A stretch of 21,971 nucleotides of DNA from an uncultured Lachnospiraceae bacterium (GTDB lineage: Bacteria > Bacillota > Clostridia > Lachnospirales > Lachnospiraceae): contig CAJTMC010000052.1 of assembly GCA_910577115.1 (NCBI GenBank), positions 1-21,971 of the forward strand. Reading direction: 5' to 3'. The position numbers and the translations under genes are program-made. The notes below the pieces were generated by a model that saw only the letters and a program-made list of their open reading frames with translations, was not told the origin of the DNA and did not search any database. This document shows positions 1 through 6,727 of this stretch, one piece after another. Numbering within the stretch: position 1 is the first letter of the stretch; every line of letters starts with the position of its first letter.

Positions 1-120
1 ATCGGAACCAAAAACGCCAACACAATGCGCCTGAACTACACCAATGCGGACTGTGAAACGATTGCGGAAGGGATTCACCGGTTAGGCGATTTGCTGAAAG
101 AGATTCTTTCTTCCTATTAG
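1..120 (+). CDS. 3' end of a PLP-dependent aminotransferase-fold protein (partial)
   Basis: Frame 1 is open from the first base and stops at TAG 118-120, giving the last 39 residues of a protein that begins outside the window. The segment contains NTMRLNYTNAD followed by IAEGIHRLGDLLKEI. This is the usual C-terminal signature of class I/II aminotransferases and MocR-type regulators: an N-x-MRLN strand, then a final I-x-x-G-I-x-x-L helix. The catalytic lysine and any DNA-binding domain lie upstream and cannot be seen, so enzyme versus regulator is undecided. The next genes are on the opposite strand or broken, so it ends its transcription unit here. Family is fairly secure, exact function is not. 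Confidence 0.65.
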   Translation: MGTKNANTMRLNYTNADCETIAEGIHRLGDLLKEILSSY

Positions 121-242
121 TATTTGCTTCCAGTGTACTTTCCTCTTAAACATACAACCGCATATCGCCCCTCGTTGCGTTCTTGGATATAGTCTAATTC
201 GCGTATTGCTCTGGGGGCGATTTTTACTTTGTATTTATCCAA
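117..242 (-). pseudogene. ParE/RelE-family toxin remnant
   Basis: On the minus strand a TTG at 242 opens 41 codons ending at TAA 119-117. The first 18 residues, including DKYKVKIAPRAIRELDYI, match the start of RelE/ParE-type toxins (beta strand followed by an A-x-R-E-L-D helix). Such toxins are about 90-100 residues. Here the middle and the core beta sheet are missing, and the reading runs straight to a short tail (GRYAVVCLRGKY), so this is a decayed gene. It overlaps the stop of the aminotransferase gene on the other strand by three bases. The TTG overlaps the end of another truncated frame (235-339), the arrangement expected of an antitoxin-toxin pair. Confidence 0.5.
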
Positions 243-339
243 AATATTTCTTCTCCAATTCCGCAAAAACCACATCTGCGGCTACCGCTCCGGCTCCGTT
301 TAAGATCTCCTGATGCGGCGCAGCTTTTGCAGCAATTAC
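235..339 (-). pseudogene. Unrecognised 34-residue gene remnant, possible antitoxin tail
   Basis: This minus-strand frame is open for 34 codons between a TAA at 342-340 and its own TAA at 237-235, with no good start codon. It reads as protein-like sequence (alanine-rich, ending VFAELEKKYFG). It overlaps the TTG start of the ParE-like remnant by a few bases. That overlap resembles antitoxin-toxin coupling, which is why an antitoxin tail is possible, but the residues do not match an antitoxin family I can name. It may equally be a scrap of an unrelated enzyme. Confidence 0.25.
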
Positions 340-362
340 TTATCATTATTTCAACAAAAATA

Positions 363-1265
363 TCATCTTACTATTTGGACCTTGTACTTATGCCTTAATG
401 GTTTCATAGTCCAATCATCAAACCCTACAATCCCATCATTCTGCAATCTTCCAAGTACAATTCCCGGATCACGCTCTATCTGATTTGCAAATACTCTGAT
501 TGCCTGCAAATCATACTGTTTTTTCTCCACAAATTTCTGATATTTTTCGGGCGGAATCAGGCTATCCTCTGCAAATTTGTCTGCGGCATCCTCCTGCTCC
601 CCTGTTTCCTTCTCAAATGAAATCCCATAATCCCCATTCATGATATGCCCTATTTCATGGAACAGTGTAAACCAAAACGAATCTGCGTACAGTCGTCTGT
701 CATTCACCATAAGCATTATGTTATCGCCGACTTTTTTGGTTGCTCCGTTTGTTTTAGAACCGAAAATATTGGGCAATATAATAAATATCACACCTGCATC
801 ATAAAAAGATTTTATGATTAACGGATAAAATTCTTTATGATTTTTGATAAGTGTTAAAGCATATTCAACAGCTTTTTCAACCTTCTTTTTATGAAACTTT
901 GGCGCCTCGGCATTTAATGCCTTATTCATTGCAATCTGCACCATTATATTTGCCTTAACCGTACTCGCTTCGGTAAGCTCCTGCGTTGAACTGCGAAAGC
1001 TTACAACCATATCTCTCTTGGTGAAAACAGAAAGTGTTGCAACATTAAGAAACTCTCTAACCGCTTTAATCTGTTCGTCTTTTTTCCTCGGAAGATCCGG
1101 CAGCCCATAGTTATCCCTAAAATACTTATAATAGAAATATTCAAATACTTTACGTTCTTGTGTCAATTCTTCTTCTGACTTAAATTCGGCAATCAAAGCA
1201 TCATAAGCGTTTTGAAGATTGAGCCAATAATTAACACTTGTTCCAATCATTCTGGAAAGCTTCAT
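363..1265 (-). CDS. HigA-type antitoxin fused to ImmA/IrrE metallopeptidase, 5' end broken
   Basis: A 300-residue frame with a zinc-protease motif FHEIGH near residue 203, preceded by a hydrophobic strand and followed by an E-E-x-A-A-D-x-F-A helix: the ImmA/IrrE (peptidase M78-like) signature. The first about 30 residues (KLSRMIGTSVNYWLNLQNAYD) are the second half of a HigA/XRE helix-turn-helix. Family members of this architecture are about 360 residues. The frame continues upstream in phase for ten more codons (RKPGLSIDIA, 1295-1266), still homologous, before TAA at 1298-1296. The front of the DNA-binding domain is therefore gone, and the annotated ATG is an internal methionine without a clear Shine-Dalgarno. 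Such proteins act as antitoxins or as proteases cleaving phage-type repressors. The protease half looks intact; DNA binding probably is not. No HigB toxin gene is recognisable nearby. Confidence 0.7.
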   Translation of the reverse strand: MKLSRMIGTSVNYWLNLQNAYDALIAEFKSEEELTQERKVFEYFYYKYFRDNYGLPDLPRKKDEQIKAVREFLNVATLSVFTKRDMVVSFRSSTQELTEASTVKANIMVQIAMNKALNAEAPKFHKKKVEKAVEYALTLIKNHKEFYPLIIKSFYDAGVIFIILPNIFGSKTNGATKKVGDNIMLMVNDRRLYADSFWFTLFHEIGHIMNGDYGISFEKETGEQEDAADKFAEDSLIPPEKYQKFVEKKQYDLQAIRVFANQIERDPGIVLGRLQNDGIVGFDDWTMKPLRHKYKVQIVR

Positions 1266-1344
1266 CGCAATATCAATAGAAAGACCCGGTTTCCTTTAGG
1301 GAAGGGTTCTTTGCATAATGGCACTGTATATGGTGGATTAATAT

Positions 1345-1835
1345 GTGGAAGACAACGAGAGGTACTGCAAAGCGCAAAACAAGATGAATCTTATGTCTGC
1401 GAGATTGGACGGGCTAAATCGGATATTTGAACTTCCGGGCTCGTTGGTCTTTATTGCACTGGGAATTGTCTTTATAAGTCAGGGGGATTACTGCGGTGCA
1501 AAATCTTGCGGCAGTCTATCTGCCATATGGTTCCATGAGTTGGAATTTGTTGCAGGTAGGGCTTTATATTCCTTCTATGGCAAGCTATCCTGCAAATGCT
1601 AAGAGGGTGTTTGCGTTTCTGGAGCTTGCATAGGAGCCGGAGAGATATCAGCGCAGTTTTGATGCACTTGCTATGGGAGAGGCGGAAATCAGTATTAGAG
1701 ATGTAACATTTTCCTATGATGGCAGACAAGACGTTTTCCGAAATTTTAATTTGGATATTCCCAAGGGAAAATGTGTGGCTCTTAAGGCGGAAGCCGGAAA
1801 GAGGCAGATATGCTTGCCCCTTTTTGGGCTTAAAT
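1345..1835 (+). pseudogene. ABC exporter (fused TMD-NBD) pseudogene fragment
   Basis: Two frames stitch into one ABC-transporter segment. From 1345 the frame reads through a transmembrane stretch (SLVFIALGIVFISQG). After a frame change near 1490 the frame of GTG 1496 reads VQNLAAVYLPYG, LLQVGLYIPSMASY and AKRVFAFLEL, typical of the last membrane helix and linker of exporters. It is then interrupted by TAG at 1631-1633. The same frame continues with AEISIRDVTFSYDG and NLDIPKGKCVAL, the start of the nucleotide-binding domain. At the Walker A position the glycine-rich GxSGSGKST motif is missing and replaced by AEAGKRQ, and the homology stops where the neighbouring minus-strand gene ends. Frameshift, stop and missing Walker A make it non-functional. 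Substrate is unknown; the family includes multidrug and peptide exporters. Confidence 0.75.
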
Positions 1836-2251
1836 CAGATTTCATATTTTGTGCCATGCGAAAGCAGCAGTCCGTCTGTTAATTCTACACAGAGGATTAT
1901 CGTATTCTCATCGGCAAAATTGTTGTGTCCGTTGTTAATCCATTCTGCAAAAGCGCGCTTTAGCTTTTCGGCAATCATTTCATTTTCTTTTTTGCCGAAA
2001 TAGCCTAAATTGATACCCTTTCCATGTGCCGTAAACCAATCGCCGGCTATTGCGACGACAGGATTGTTTTCGATATGTTTTATTTTATTTGAAAGTGCAT
2101 AGGTAATAATATAAAATACACCGTCTTCATAATAGGCGTTTACGTTTCGTACATAAGGCACTCCGTTTTTTGTTGTTGCTAAAGCAATAATTGTGTCTTT
2201 TCCAAAACGTTCTACCATAATTTTTTCAGCTTCGGGTGTTATTTTTTTCAT
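1835..2251 (-). CDS. Pyridoxamine 5'-phosphate oxidase-like FMN-binding protein
   Basis: A 138-residue protein with the layout of small split-barrel flavoproteins. An N-terminal helix (ITPEAEKIMVERFG) is followed by a strand IIALATTKNGVPYVRNV, then DGVFYIITYALSNKIKHIENNPVVAIAGDW and a C-terminal GLLLSHGTKYEI. The K-x-x-x-I-x-x-N-P-x-V-A pattern is diagnostic for this family, which binds FMN or F420-like cofactors and reduces or oxidises small molecules; the substrate is not predictable. The start ATG at 2251 has AAGGA about ten bases upstream. Relatives often end EIDF, while here GAAATCTGATTTAA stops after EI; see findings. It is convergent with the ABC pseudogene, whose homology ends at this gene's stop. 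Confidence 0.8.
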   Translation of the reverse strand: MKKITPEAEKIMVERFGKDTIIALATTKNGVPYVRNVNAYYEDGVFYIITYALSNKIKHIENNPVVAIAGDWFTAHGKGINLGYFGKKENEMIAEKLKRAFAEWINNGHNNFADENTIILCVELTDGLLLSHGTKYEI

Positions 2252-2408
2252 CTATGCAAGATCCTTTCTTACTTGGTTTATTTATTATTTTATCATGCAA
2301 AATTATTTCTTACAATGAAAATGCAGGTTTGTTTCTCAAACTGATTCAAAAATTTCTTCTTCCTCTAAAGTTCCTCCATATCTCCAAAATAATTCGGTTA
2401 AATTGCCA

Positions 2409-3008
2409 CTATGCCTTCTTTGCAAACGTAATCTTATGGTTCATGGCACCCGCACATTTTTCCAAACGCTCCAACACATCAACTGCGCAGAGAAACACCG
2501 TATACTCGTCACTTTCCGTTTCAATATTTCCAACAGCTAAATTTTTGTTTGTTAATTCCTTATCAATCAATGCACTCCACTCCGGAATATCGCCTTCTTC
2601 CGAAAACGGTAAATCCAGTTCATCCAGTCTGATGTTTTCGGATACCGCACGCTTTGTTTCAGACAGAAAATACAAAAAATCCTCTAATTCATCTTTCCAG
2701 TCCCTCTTGCAGACGTATTCCTTTATCTCAAGAAGATCCGTCATCAACCACCATTTATCGCTAACATATGCTTCCATTTCATTCTCTTCAAGCATATAAT
2801 CTCCGGAAAGATGCTCATGGTATTTTGCAATATATGCCTGAGGATTTGCATAGCTTTCCTTTAGCTCCGTCATAACACATTTATCATTCCCTGATATCAT
2901 CTCTGCAATTTTAAGACACATTTCCTCTATACTCTGTTCGGAAACCGTTTCCACACTTGATTTCTGTTCCTTTGCGATATCATTGTTTTTCTTCCCAAAA
3001 AGCCACAT
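2409..3008 (-). CDS. Uncharacterised acidic cytoplasmic protein (possibly DUF6630-like)
   Basis: A protein of about 199 residues without signal peptide or membrane segment. It opens MWLFGKK, followed by a polar linker and then a helix-rich acidic body containing ESYANPQAYIAKYHEHL, a YVSDKWWLMTDLLEI segment and a CKRDWKDELEDFLYFL segment. The W-W and RDWKDELEDFL patterns remind me of DUF6630-type proteins found beside SMI1/Imm-like genes, but I cannot verify this. A GGAGG at 3018-3022 on the minus strand supports either GTG 3011 or ATG 3008; ATG was chosen. No operon partner is obvious: 105 bases separate it from the next minus-strand gene upstream. It is intact and probably expressed; function unknown. 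Confidence 0.6.
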   Translation of the reverse strand: MWLFGKKNNDIAKEQKSSVETVSEQSIEEMCLKIAEMISGNDKCVMTELKESYANPQAYIAKYHEHLSGDYMLEENEMEAYVSDKWWLMTDLLEIKEYVCKRDWKDELEDFLYFLSETKRAVSENIRLDELDLPFSEEGDIPEWSALIDKELTNKNLAVGNIETESDEYTVFLCAVDVLERLEKCAGAMNHKITFAKKA

Positions 3009-3116
3009 CACTATTTTCCTCCATAAGCCGCGTGTTATTGTTTGATTAAACTAACTTAAGCGCATATAAACTAAGCATCTGCCTTTTTGTTCCCATACTG
3101 CCCTCCGCAATTGCAG

Positions 3117-3773
3117 TTAATTCTCTTTTTTCTTCTTAGGAGCAAAATACGGCGCAAAGATTCCCAGCTTGGAGCCAATCGTATGGAAAATGGGATAGAA
3201 AATAAACACTGTCAGCACCTGTGTCACAATTTTGGGCGTTTCCAAAGCCAAATCCGCAGCCAACACGCCCGTATTTCCCACCATATCCACATAAAAATCC
3301 TTCCGCGTAAGCGGTTTACTGAACTCAATCTGATTCAAAAACGCTTCGCTCTTCGTCAAATCCTCCCAAACCAACTGACCAAGCGGCAGAATGCTGTCTC
3401 CACTATAAATCGAATCACCCGTTGACTGAACGCTTTCCGTATTGATACGCGCAGCAACCCGCTCTCCGTTGGGAAGCTCGACACTATAAAGATAATAATT
3501 GCCATAATAGCCTGCGCCCTCATTTTTGTAGTGAATCCCGGGAGAAACAATTGTAAATGTGTCATGGTTTAACAAGTCGTCCACGCTCTGCGCCCGAAAA
3601 ACGGTTTCGTCCGCCCGTCCGCCAATCTCACCGTCTACTGCCTGATGTTTATCCACTTCCTGTGCATAAAGCACCTCCGCCACGCGACCGGCTATGTAAC
3701 CCGTTCCAAGCGCTATCAATACAGATAACGCCAGGCAAATATAAGCATCTATCGGTAAAATACGTCTTCTCAT
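3117..3773 (-). CDS. Putative two-helix membrane protein of unknown function
   Basis: A 218-residue protein with a hydrophobic helix near the N-terminus (ICLALSVLIALGTGYIAG, about residues 12-30). A soluble segment of about 130 residues contains tyrosine-rich YYGNYYLYSVELPNGERVAARI and then a second hydrophobic stretch (IVTQVLTVFIFYPIFHTIG, about residues 180-198) before a lysine-rich end. This suggests an extracytoplasmic domain between two membrane anchors. AAAGGAG lies eight bases before ATG 3773. It starts 18 bases after the stop of the VOC gene on the same strand, so the two are probably cotranscribed. I recognise no named family. Confidence 0.6.
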   Translation of the reverse strand: MRRRILPIDAYICLALSVLIALGTGYIAGRVAEVLYAQEVDKHQAVDGEIGGRADETVFRAQSVDDLLNHDTFTIVSPGIHYKNEGAGYYGNYYLYSVELPNGERVAARINTESVQSTGDSIYSGDSILPLGQLVWEDLTKSEAFLNQIEFSKPLTRKDFYVDMVGNTGVLAADLALETPKIVTQVLTVFIFYPIFHTIGSKLGIFAPYFAPKKKKEN

Positions 3774-3791
3774 TTTAATAACTCCTTTCGC

Positions 3792-4157
3792 CTACGACAT
3801 CGGCGTGCCGACTTCAATTAAATTTCCGTCGGGATCATAAAAACGCACGACTTTCTGTCCCCAGCTATGTGTCATCAATTTATTGACGTATTCTATCGGC
3901 TCACCATATTTTTCCAATTTCCTGACAAATCCTTCTATGTCATTTTCCTCAAAGTATAATTCACACGCATTATTTTGTGGGATAATGTCCCGATTAAGAA
4001 ATGTCTTCCATATCTTAGCATCTTGTAAAACAAGTCCCTCCGTCATAATAACATTCCCGTCATTATCTAAAATGACCTCGAGTCCAAAAAGGTCTTTGTA
4101 AAATGCGATGGATTTTTCCATATCGTTCACAACAATTAAAACATTTTTCAATCTCAT
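3792..4157 (-). CDS. VOC (glyoxalase/bleomycin resistance/dioxygenase) family protein
   Basis: A 121-residue single-module VOC protein. It opens with strand and helix RLKNVLIVVNDMEKSIAFYKDLFGLEVILDND and closes with VVRFYDPDGNLIEVG. The first module signature (a-x-F-Y-x-D-x-F-G-L) and the terminal D-P-D-G-N-x-I-E metal-ligand motif, with Glu near residue 116, are both present. VOC proteins use a divalent metal or bind small toxic molecules. Candidates include methylglyoxal detoxification and drug sequestration, but one module gives no specificity. A GGAAGGG Shine-Dalgarno precedes ATG 4157. It leads a probable two-gene unit with the membrane protein downstream, and a rho-independent terminator of the preceding operon (4191-4230) separates it from the hemerythrin gene. 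Confidence 0.85.
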   Translation of the reverse strand: MRLKNVLIVVNDMEKSIAFYKDLFGLEVILDNDGNVIMTEGLVLQDAKIWKTFLNRDIIPQNNACELYFEENDIEGFVRKLEKYGEPIEYVNKLMTHSWGQKVVRFYDPDGNLIEVGTPMS

Positions 4158-4190
4158 ACAAATATCCCTTCCAACTATATCTTTTCAATA

Positions 4191-4230
4191 AAACTGCCCC
4201 CACCTGCTGCGGCAAGTGTGGGAGCAGTTT
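4191..4230 (-). terminator. Rho-independent terminator of the NifX-hemerythrin operon
   Basis: Inverted repeat AAACTGC-C-CCCAC (4191-4203) and GTGGG-A-GCAGTTT (4218-4230), one mismatch, 14-base loop. Read on the minus strand it follows the hemerythrin stop at 4236 and ends in GCAGTTTTATTG, giving the expected T-rich tail. It lies before the VOC gene, so it insulates the two units. Confidence 0.8.
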
Positions 4231-4235
4231 ATCAT

Positions 4236-4637
4236 TTACGCCTTATTTAAAAATGCACCAAGTTTCCTGTCTTCCGTTGTGATATGTGAAATCAAAACAC
4301 TGATATGTCCGTTCAGCTTTCCCAGCTCCGCAATCGTGGGACCAGCAGCTGATATCTGCGAAGTAATCTCCTTAAGTGTCTTTTTATACTGCTCATGGAA
4401 TGCCCTGTGCGCCGTATGGTTCGGATAACCGCTCTGCCTTTGGAGCTGCTCTTCGTGTGTAAAATGTTTGTCTACATAATTGTTCAGAAACTTTATGGTT
4501 TCGTCCATGTAAGCGCGCCCCTTACCCAAGCTGCAGGCGTCCAAAAGCTTGTTCACTGCTTCAATCAGCTCACGGTGCTCTCCGTCAATCACCGCATTTC
4601 CTGTTTCCAGTTTCTTTGTAAACTCATACCTGCTCAT
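4236..4637 (-). CDS. Bacteriohemerythrin (di-iron oxygen-binding protein)
   Basis: A 133-residue protein starting MSRYEF. It carries all seven iron-ligand positions of the hemerythrin four-helix bundle: H21 (GEHRE), H58 and E62 (HFTHE), H77 and H81 (HRAFH), H118 and D123 (HITTED). Length and spacing are normal for the family. Bacteriohemerythrins bind O2 at a non-heme di-iron site and are thought to store, scavenge or sense oxygen, which fits an anaerobe. The start is set by ATG 4637 with GGAGGAAA just upstream. The ATGA overlap with the stop of the NifX-like gene implies translational coupling; an upstream in-frame start at 4664 would lie wholly inside that gene. Together the two suggest iron or oxygen handling. 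Confidence 0.9.
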   Translation of the reverse strand: MSRYEFTKKLETGNAVIDGEHRELIEAVNKLLDACSLGKGRAYMDETIKFLNNYVDKHFTHEEQLQRQSGYPNHTAHRAFHEQYKKTLKEITSQISAAGPTIAELGKLNGHISVLISHITTEDRKLGAFLNKA

Positions 4638-5041
4638 TTGCAATTTCCTCCATTTCCCGCACATTCGTGCTTATCTGCACCGCATTGATGTTCTCCTTCA
4701 TGGTGTCCATGATGGCCACAATGAACGTCAGGGTCAAACTCCAGCGTTCCCGCAAGCAGCGCATTCACCGCCTTATCTGCACTTCCGGACACGCCGCCAT
4801 AAAGCCGGATCCCTGCCTGTGCCAACGCAGCCTGCGCACCTGCGCCGATTCCGCCGCAAATCAGAACCTCTGCCTCCAATGATGAAAGAAATCCCGCCAA
4901 AGCGCCATGACCGTTACCGTTCGTGCTTACAATCTGCGTACCTGTAATCTTTCCGTCCGCAGTATCATAAACTTTAAACTGTTCCGTATGCCCAAAATGC
5001 GGGAAAATCATTCCGTTTTCATACGTAACTGCAATCTTCAT
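4634..5041 (-). CDS. NifX/NafY-type (dinitrogenase iron-molybdenum cofactor) family protein with His/Cys-rich tail
   Basis: A 135-residue protein whose first about 100 residues match the single-domain NifX/NafY family. It opens with KIAVTYENGMIFPHFGHTEQF, continues with EVLICGGIGAGAQAALAQAGI and ends the fold at ADKAVNALLAGTL. In nitrogen fixers such proteins carry FeMo-cofactor precursors, but many stand-alone homologues in anaerobes lack nif genes and are of unknown role. Residues 106-135 form a metal-binding tail with seven histidines and four cysteines (HCGHHGHHEGEHQC, then HECAGNGGNC). The start at 5041 is supported by AAAGGA upstream; the longer frame has no such site. It is the first gene of an operon with the bacteriohemerythrin, under the promoter at 5094-5122. 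Metal binding by the tail is inferred from composition. Confidence 0.85.
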   Translation of the reverse strand: MKIAVTYENGMIFPHFGHTEQFKVYDTADGKITGTQIVSTNGNGHGALAGFLSSLEAEVLICGGIGAGAQAALAQAGIRLYGGVSGSADKAVNALLAGTLEFDPDVHCGHHGHHEGEHQCGADKHECAGNGGNCK

Positions 5042-5093
5042 AATTTCTGCATCCTTTCTGTCCATGTTTGAAACTTTGATACATTTCGATAAC

Positions 5094-5122
5094 ATTATAG
5101 TCCAACAGAATACCAAATTCAA
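5094..5122 (-). promoter_or_regulatory. Sigma-A promoter of the NifX-hemerythrin operon
   Basis: On the minus strand TTGAAT (5122-5117), a 17-base spacer and a perfect TATAAT (5099-5094), 52 bases before the NifX-like ATG. No other gene fits this promoter. Confidence 0.75.
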
Positions 5123-5215
5123 GACGTGAAATGCCAATCTGTTACTTGACTGGAATAAATTTCAATAATTTTGAAGTTATCAACTTTTCCGTTGTTTTCT
5201 CTAAAGCCAAAAAAG

Positions 5216-5818
5216 TCAAATCCAAAATTCCGCAATCTCTCCCAATGCTTTTCGGGGACGCTTATCAGGGTGCTCAGCCGCATACCCTGCTGCCACTGCG
5301 CCAATAAGCTGACCATCTGCATTCAGGTAGGAAACCAATTCCTGATATGCAAAACAGGTGTTTGCAATCCACAGCGTTCCAATTCCCATTTGTTCAGCCT
5401 GTAACAGCATATTTTCGATAAATGCGCCGATTGACAGACTATCGCATATTTCCGCAATCCGTTCGTCTGTGTCAAGCGCCGTAAATGGGCTTTTTCCGTT
5501 CGTATTGATTACTGCAATCAAAATCGGCGCCTCCTGCATAATGCGTAATGTATTCTTTGCGTCTGCCAAACCGCTTTTTGATTTTGGCAGCATCGCAAGA
5601 GAATGCTCTTCCCTTGCTATTCCCTTTTCCATACAAGTAAGAAACTCCTCCTTGTACCGATTTCCCAAAACAATACACTTCCAAGGCTGCCTGTTCTTTG
5701 CGGACGGCGCAGCGCTTCCGGCTTGAATTATTTCTTCAATCTGTTCTTTGGAAAGTGCTTTGTCCTGAAATTTTCTGATACTTCTTCTGTTATATATCGA
5801 ACTTTTATTCTCTGTCAT
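5216..5818 (-). CDS. Nitroreductase family protein (FMN-dependent)
   Basis: A 200-residue NAD(P)H/FMN nitroreductase-fold protein. YNRRSIRKFQDKALSKEQIEEIIQAG near the start supplies the R-R-S-x-R FMN-phosphate-binding motif, APSAKNRQPWKCIV the second flavin contact, and SIGAFIENMLLQAEQMGIGTLWI the central helix with the conserved G-I-G-T. It ends with a normal AEHPDKRPRKALGEIAEF tail. Family members reduce nitro groups, quinones or other electrophiles; the physiological substrate cannot be inferred. GGAAGGAG sits seven bases before ATG 5818; an ATG at 5824 is too close to it, so 5818 was chosen. It follows the TfoX-domain gene on the same strand, with an inverted repeat (5887-5916) between them. 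Confidence 0.88.
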   Translation of the reverse strand: MTENKSSIYNRRSIRKFQDKALSKEQIEEIIQAGSAAPSAKNRQPWKCIVLGNRYKEEFLTCMEKGIAREEHSLAMLPKSKSGLADAKNTLRIMQEAPILIAVINTNGKSPFTALDTDERIAEICDSLSIGAFIENMLLQAEQMGIGTLWIANTCFAYQELVSYLNADGQLIGAVAAGYAAEHPDKRPRKALGEIAEFWI

Positions 5819-5886
5819 AATCATACTCCTTCCTTCGACTTTGCATTTCATTTAAAACCGTTCACAATGCTGTCAAACACAAGCTT

Positions 5887-5916
5887 GCCGGTTGAAAATT
5901 TTAAATTTCAACCGGC
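5887..5916 (-). terminator. Strong inverted repeat between TfoX-domain and nitroreductase genes
   Basis: GCCGGTTGAAA (5887-5897) and TTTCAACCGGC (5906-5916) form a perfect 11-bp stem with an eight-base loop. It lies 16 bases after the TfoX-domain stop. There is no clean T-tract on the minus strand (AAGCTTGTG follows), so it is a weak terminator, or an RNA-stabilising or attenuating hairpin. Confidence 0.5.
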
Positions 5917-5931
5917 CCCCTTACAAAAACC

Positions 5932-6189
5932 TTAACGCTTTAAAAAGTCACTAAACTCTTTCAATTCTTTTTTCTTATCCTCCGGCAAAGAATTAAATTC
6001 CGTATTGCAAATCGCACCTTCTAAAGCATACAAATGCACCAGACAAACATTGGGATACGCCTGCTTTAATTTCAAAAACGCCTGCTTGCTGCCTAATGAT
6101 GCCAGCTTATCAGGTGAATTAATGCCGACGCTTGTCAGCTTTATTGCCATTTCTTTTCCGATATTCATCATAGAGATTAATTCTGACAT
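5932..6189 (-). CDS. TfoX/Sxy C-terminal-domain protein
   Basis: An 85-residue protein containing the stand-alone TfoX C-terminal domain. The signature is IGKEMAIKLTSVGINSPDKLASLGSKQAFLKLKQAYPNVCLVHLYALEGAI, a helix-hairpin-helix-like fold with the family's typical L-x-x-x-G-I and L-Y-A-L-x-G-A-I. In Gammaproteobacteria full-length TfoX/Sxy regulates competence with CRP. The C-terminal domain alone is widespread in Clostridia with no proven role, so no competence function is claimed. GGGAGAAAA lies just before ATG 6189. Length is normal for the short form. Confidence 0.85.
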   Translation of the reverse strand: MSELISMMNIGKEMAIKLTSVGINSPDKLASLGSKQAFLKLKQAYPNVCLVHLYALEGAICNTEFNSLPEDKKKELKEFSDFLKR

Positions 6190-6203
6190 ATTTTTCTCCC
6201 ATA

Positions 6204-6452
6204 TTACGCAAATGTTATAACCATGTTATCCGTGTAGCTCTGTTGCTGACGTTGAATCCGCCGCCAGCTTTCCGATGGATTCAAATTATCCGTCAATACA
6301 TTTATAATCGTCACATCTGTAATCGAATCCTCTGTTGCTGTGGTGTCCTCTGGGTGGGGCGTTTTATACGGCTTTAGCAGATAACCTTTGTTTTGAAAAA
6401 GGTCAAGGAATACGCTGTTTTTTGCGGTACGCTTTGCCATGGGACGTGTCAC
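6204..6452 (-). pseudogene. N-terminal stub of an Rpn-family recombination-promoting nuclease
   Basis: The 82-residue frame starts AKRTAKNSVFLDLFQNKGYLL and continues through LHPEDTT-like PHPEDTTATEDSITDVTIINVLTDNL. This matches the first about 55 residues of the Rpn/PD-(D/E)XK nuclease family (formerly transposase_31). Family proteins are about 300 residues and continue with a catalytic E-x-Q segment. Here the homology stops at DNL and is followed by 25 unrelated residues (from NPSESW), so the catalytic domain is lost. The junction lies in a small inverted repeat (TTGAATCC at 6252, GGATTCAA at 6277). Another Rpn fragment, the other end of such a gene, lies at 12003-12371 on the same strand. 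Confidence 0.65.
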
Positions 6453-6463
6453 ATTGACTTTCT

Positions 6464-6643
6464 TTATTTGTTTTGTATCGTCCTTGTATCTTCACTTTCT
6501 CTACCAATACTATTGGGCCAGTTATCCTCAACAACAGGTTCTATGTCCGGTAGTTTATCTCCCATTTCTTGAAATTCGTTTTCCATTGTATTTTCAGTGC
6601 CCGCATCATCATTTAAAAAAACCGTGTATAAAATATATTTCAT
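6464..6643 (-). CDS. Small unassigned ORF (59 residues)
   Basis: Minus-strand ATG 6643 to TAA 6466-6464. The product opens MKYILYTVFLNDD and is otherwise acidic and polar (ENEFQEMGDKLPDIEPVVEDN). It has no membrane segment and no family match known to me. No clear Shine-Dalgarno precedes it (AAACATTGTTTAAATAA). It stops just upstream of the Rpn stub, in a region of broken genes, so it could be a fragment or chance reading. Low confidence. Confidence 0.2.
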   Translation of the reverse strand: MKYILYTVFLNDDAGTENTMENEFQEMGDKLPDIEPVVEDNWPNSIGRESEDTRTIQNK

Positions 6644-6691
6644 TTATTTAAACAATGTTACATTGAAAAAATCTTCAATAATTGATTCAAA

Positions 6692-6719
6692 TTGACTATT
6701 TTCTCATTGGAATTATATC
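6692..6719 (+). promoter_or_regulatory. Putative sigma-A promoter upstream of the MocR unit
   Basis: TTGACT (6692-6697), a 16-base spacer and TATATC (6714-6719) precede the ATG at 6728 by only eight bases. If real, the transcript would be nearly leaderless for the small ORF and would run into the MocR-type regulator. Confidence 0.35.
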
Positions 6720-6727
6720 ATAACCTT

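Noticed and set aside
2252..2408. Extra gene between the flavoprotein and the acidic protein genes
   Set aside because: A short minus-strand frame reads HSGNLTELFWRYGG, but it has no start or ribosome binding site and no family resemblance.
4634..5041. Nitrogen fixation gene cluster
   Set aside because: Only a single NifX-like domain is present, without nifB, nifH, nifD or nifK; stand-alone homologues are common in non-fixers.
4634..5137. Longer NifX-like start at 5137 giving 32 extra residues
   Set aside because: The extra residues overlap the promoter and have no ribosome binding site; AAAGGA and the family start both fix the ATG at 5041.
5932..6189. Competence regulator assignment for the TfoX-domain gene
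   Set aside because: Only the C-terminal domain is present; the regulatory role is known from full-length proteobacterial TfoX/Sxy.
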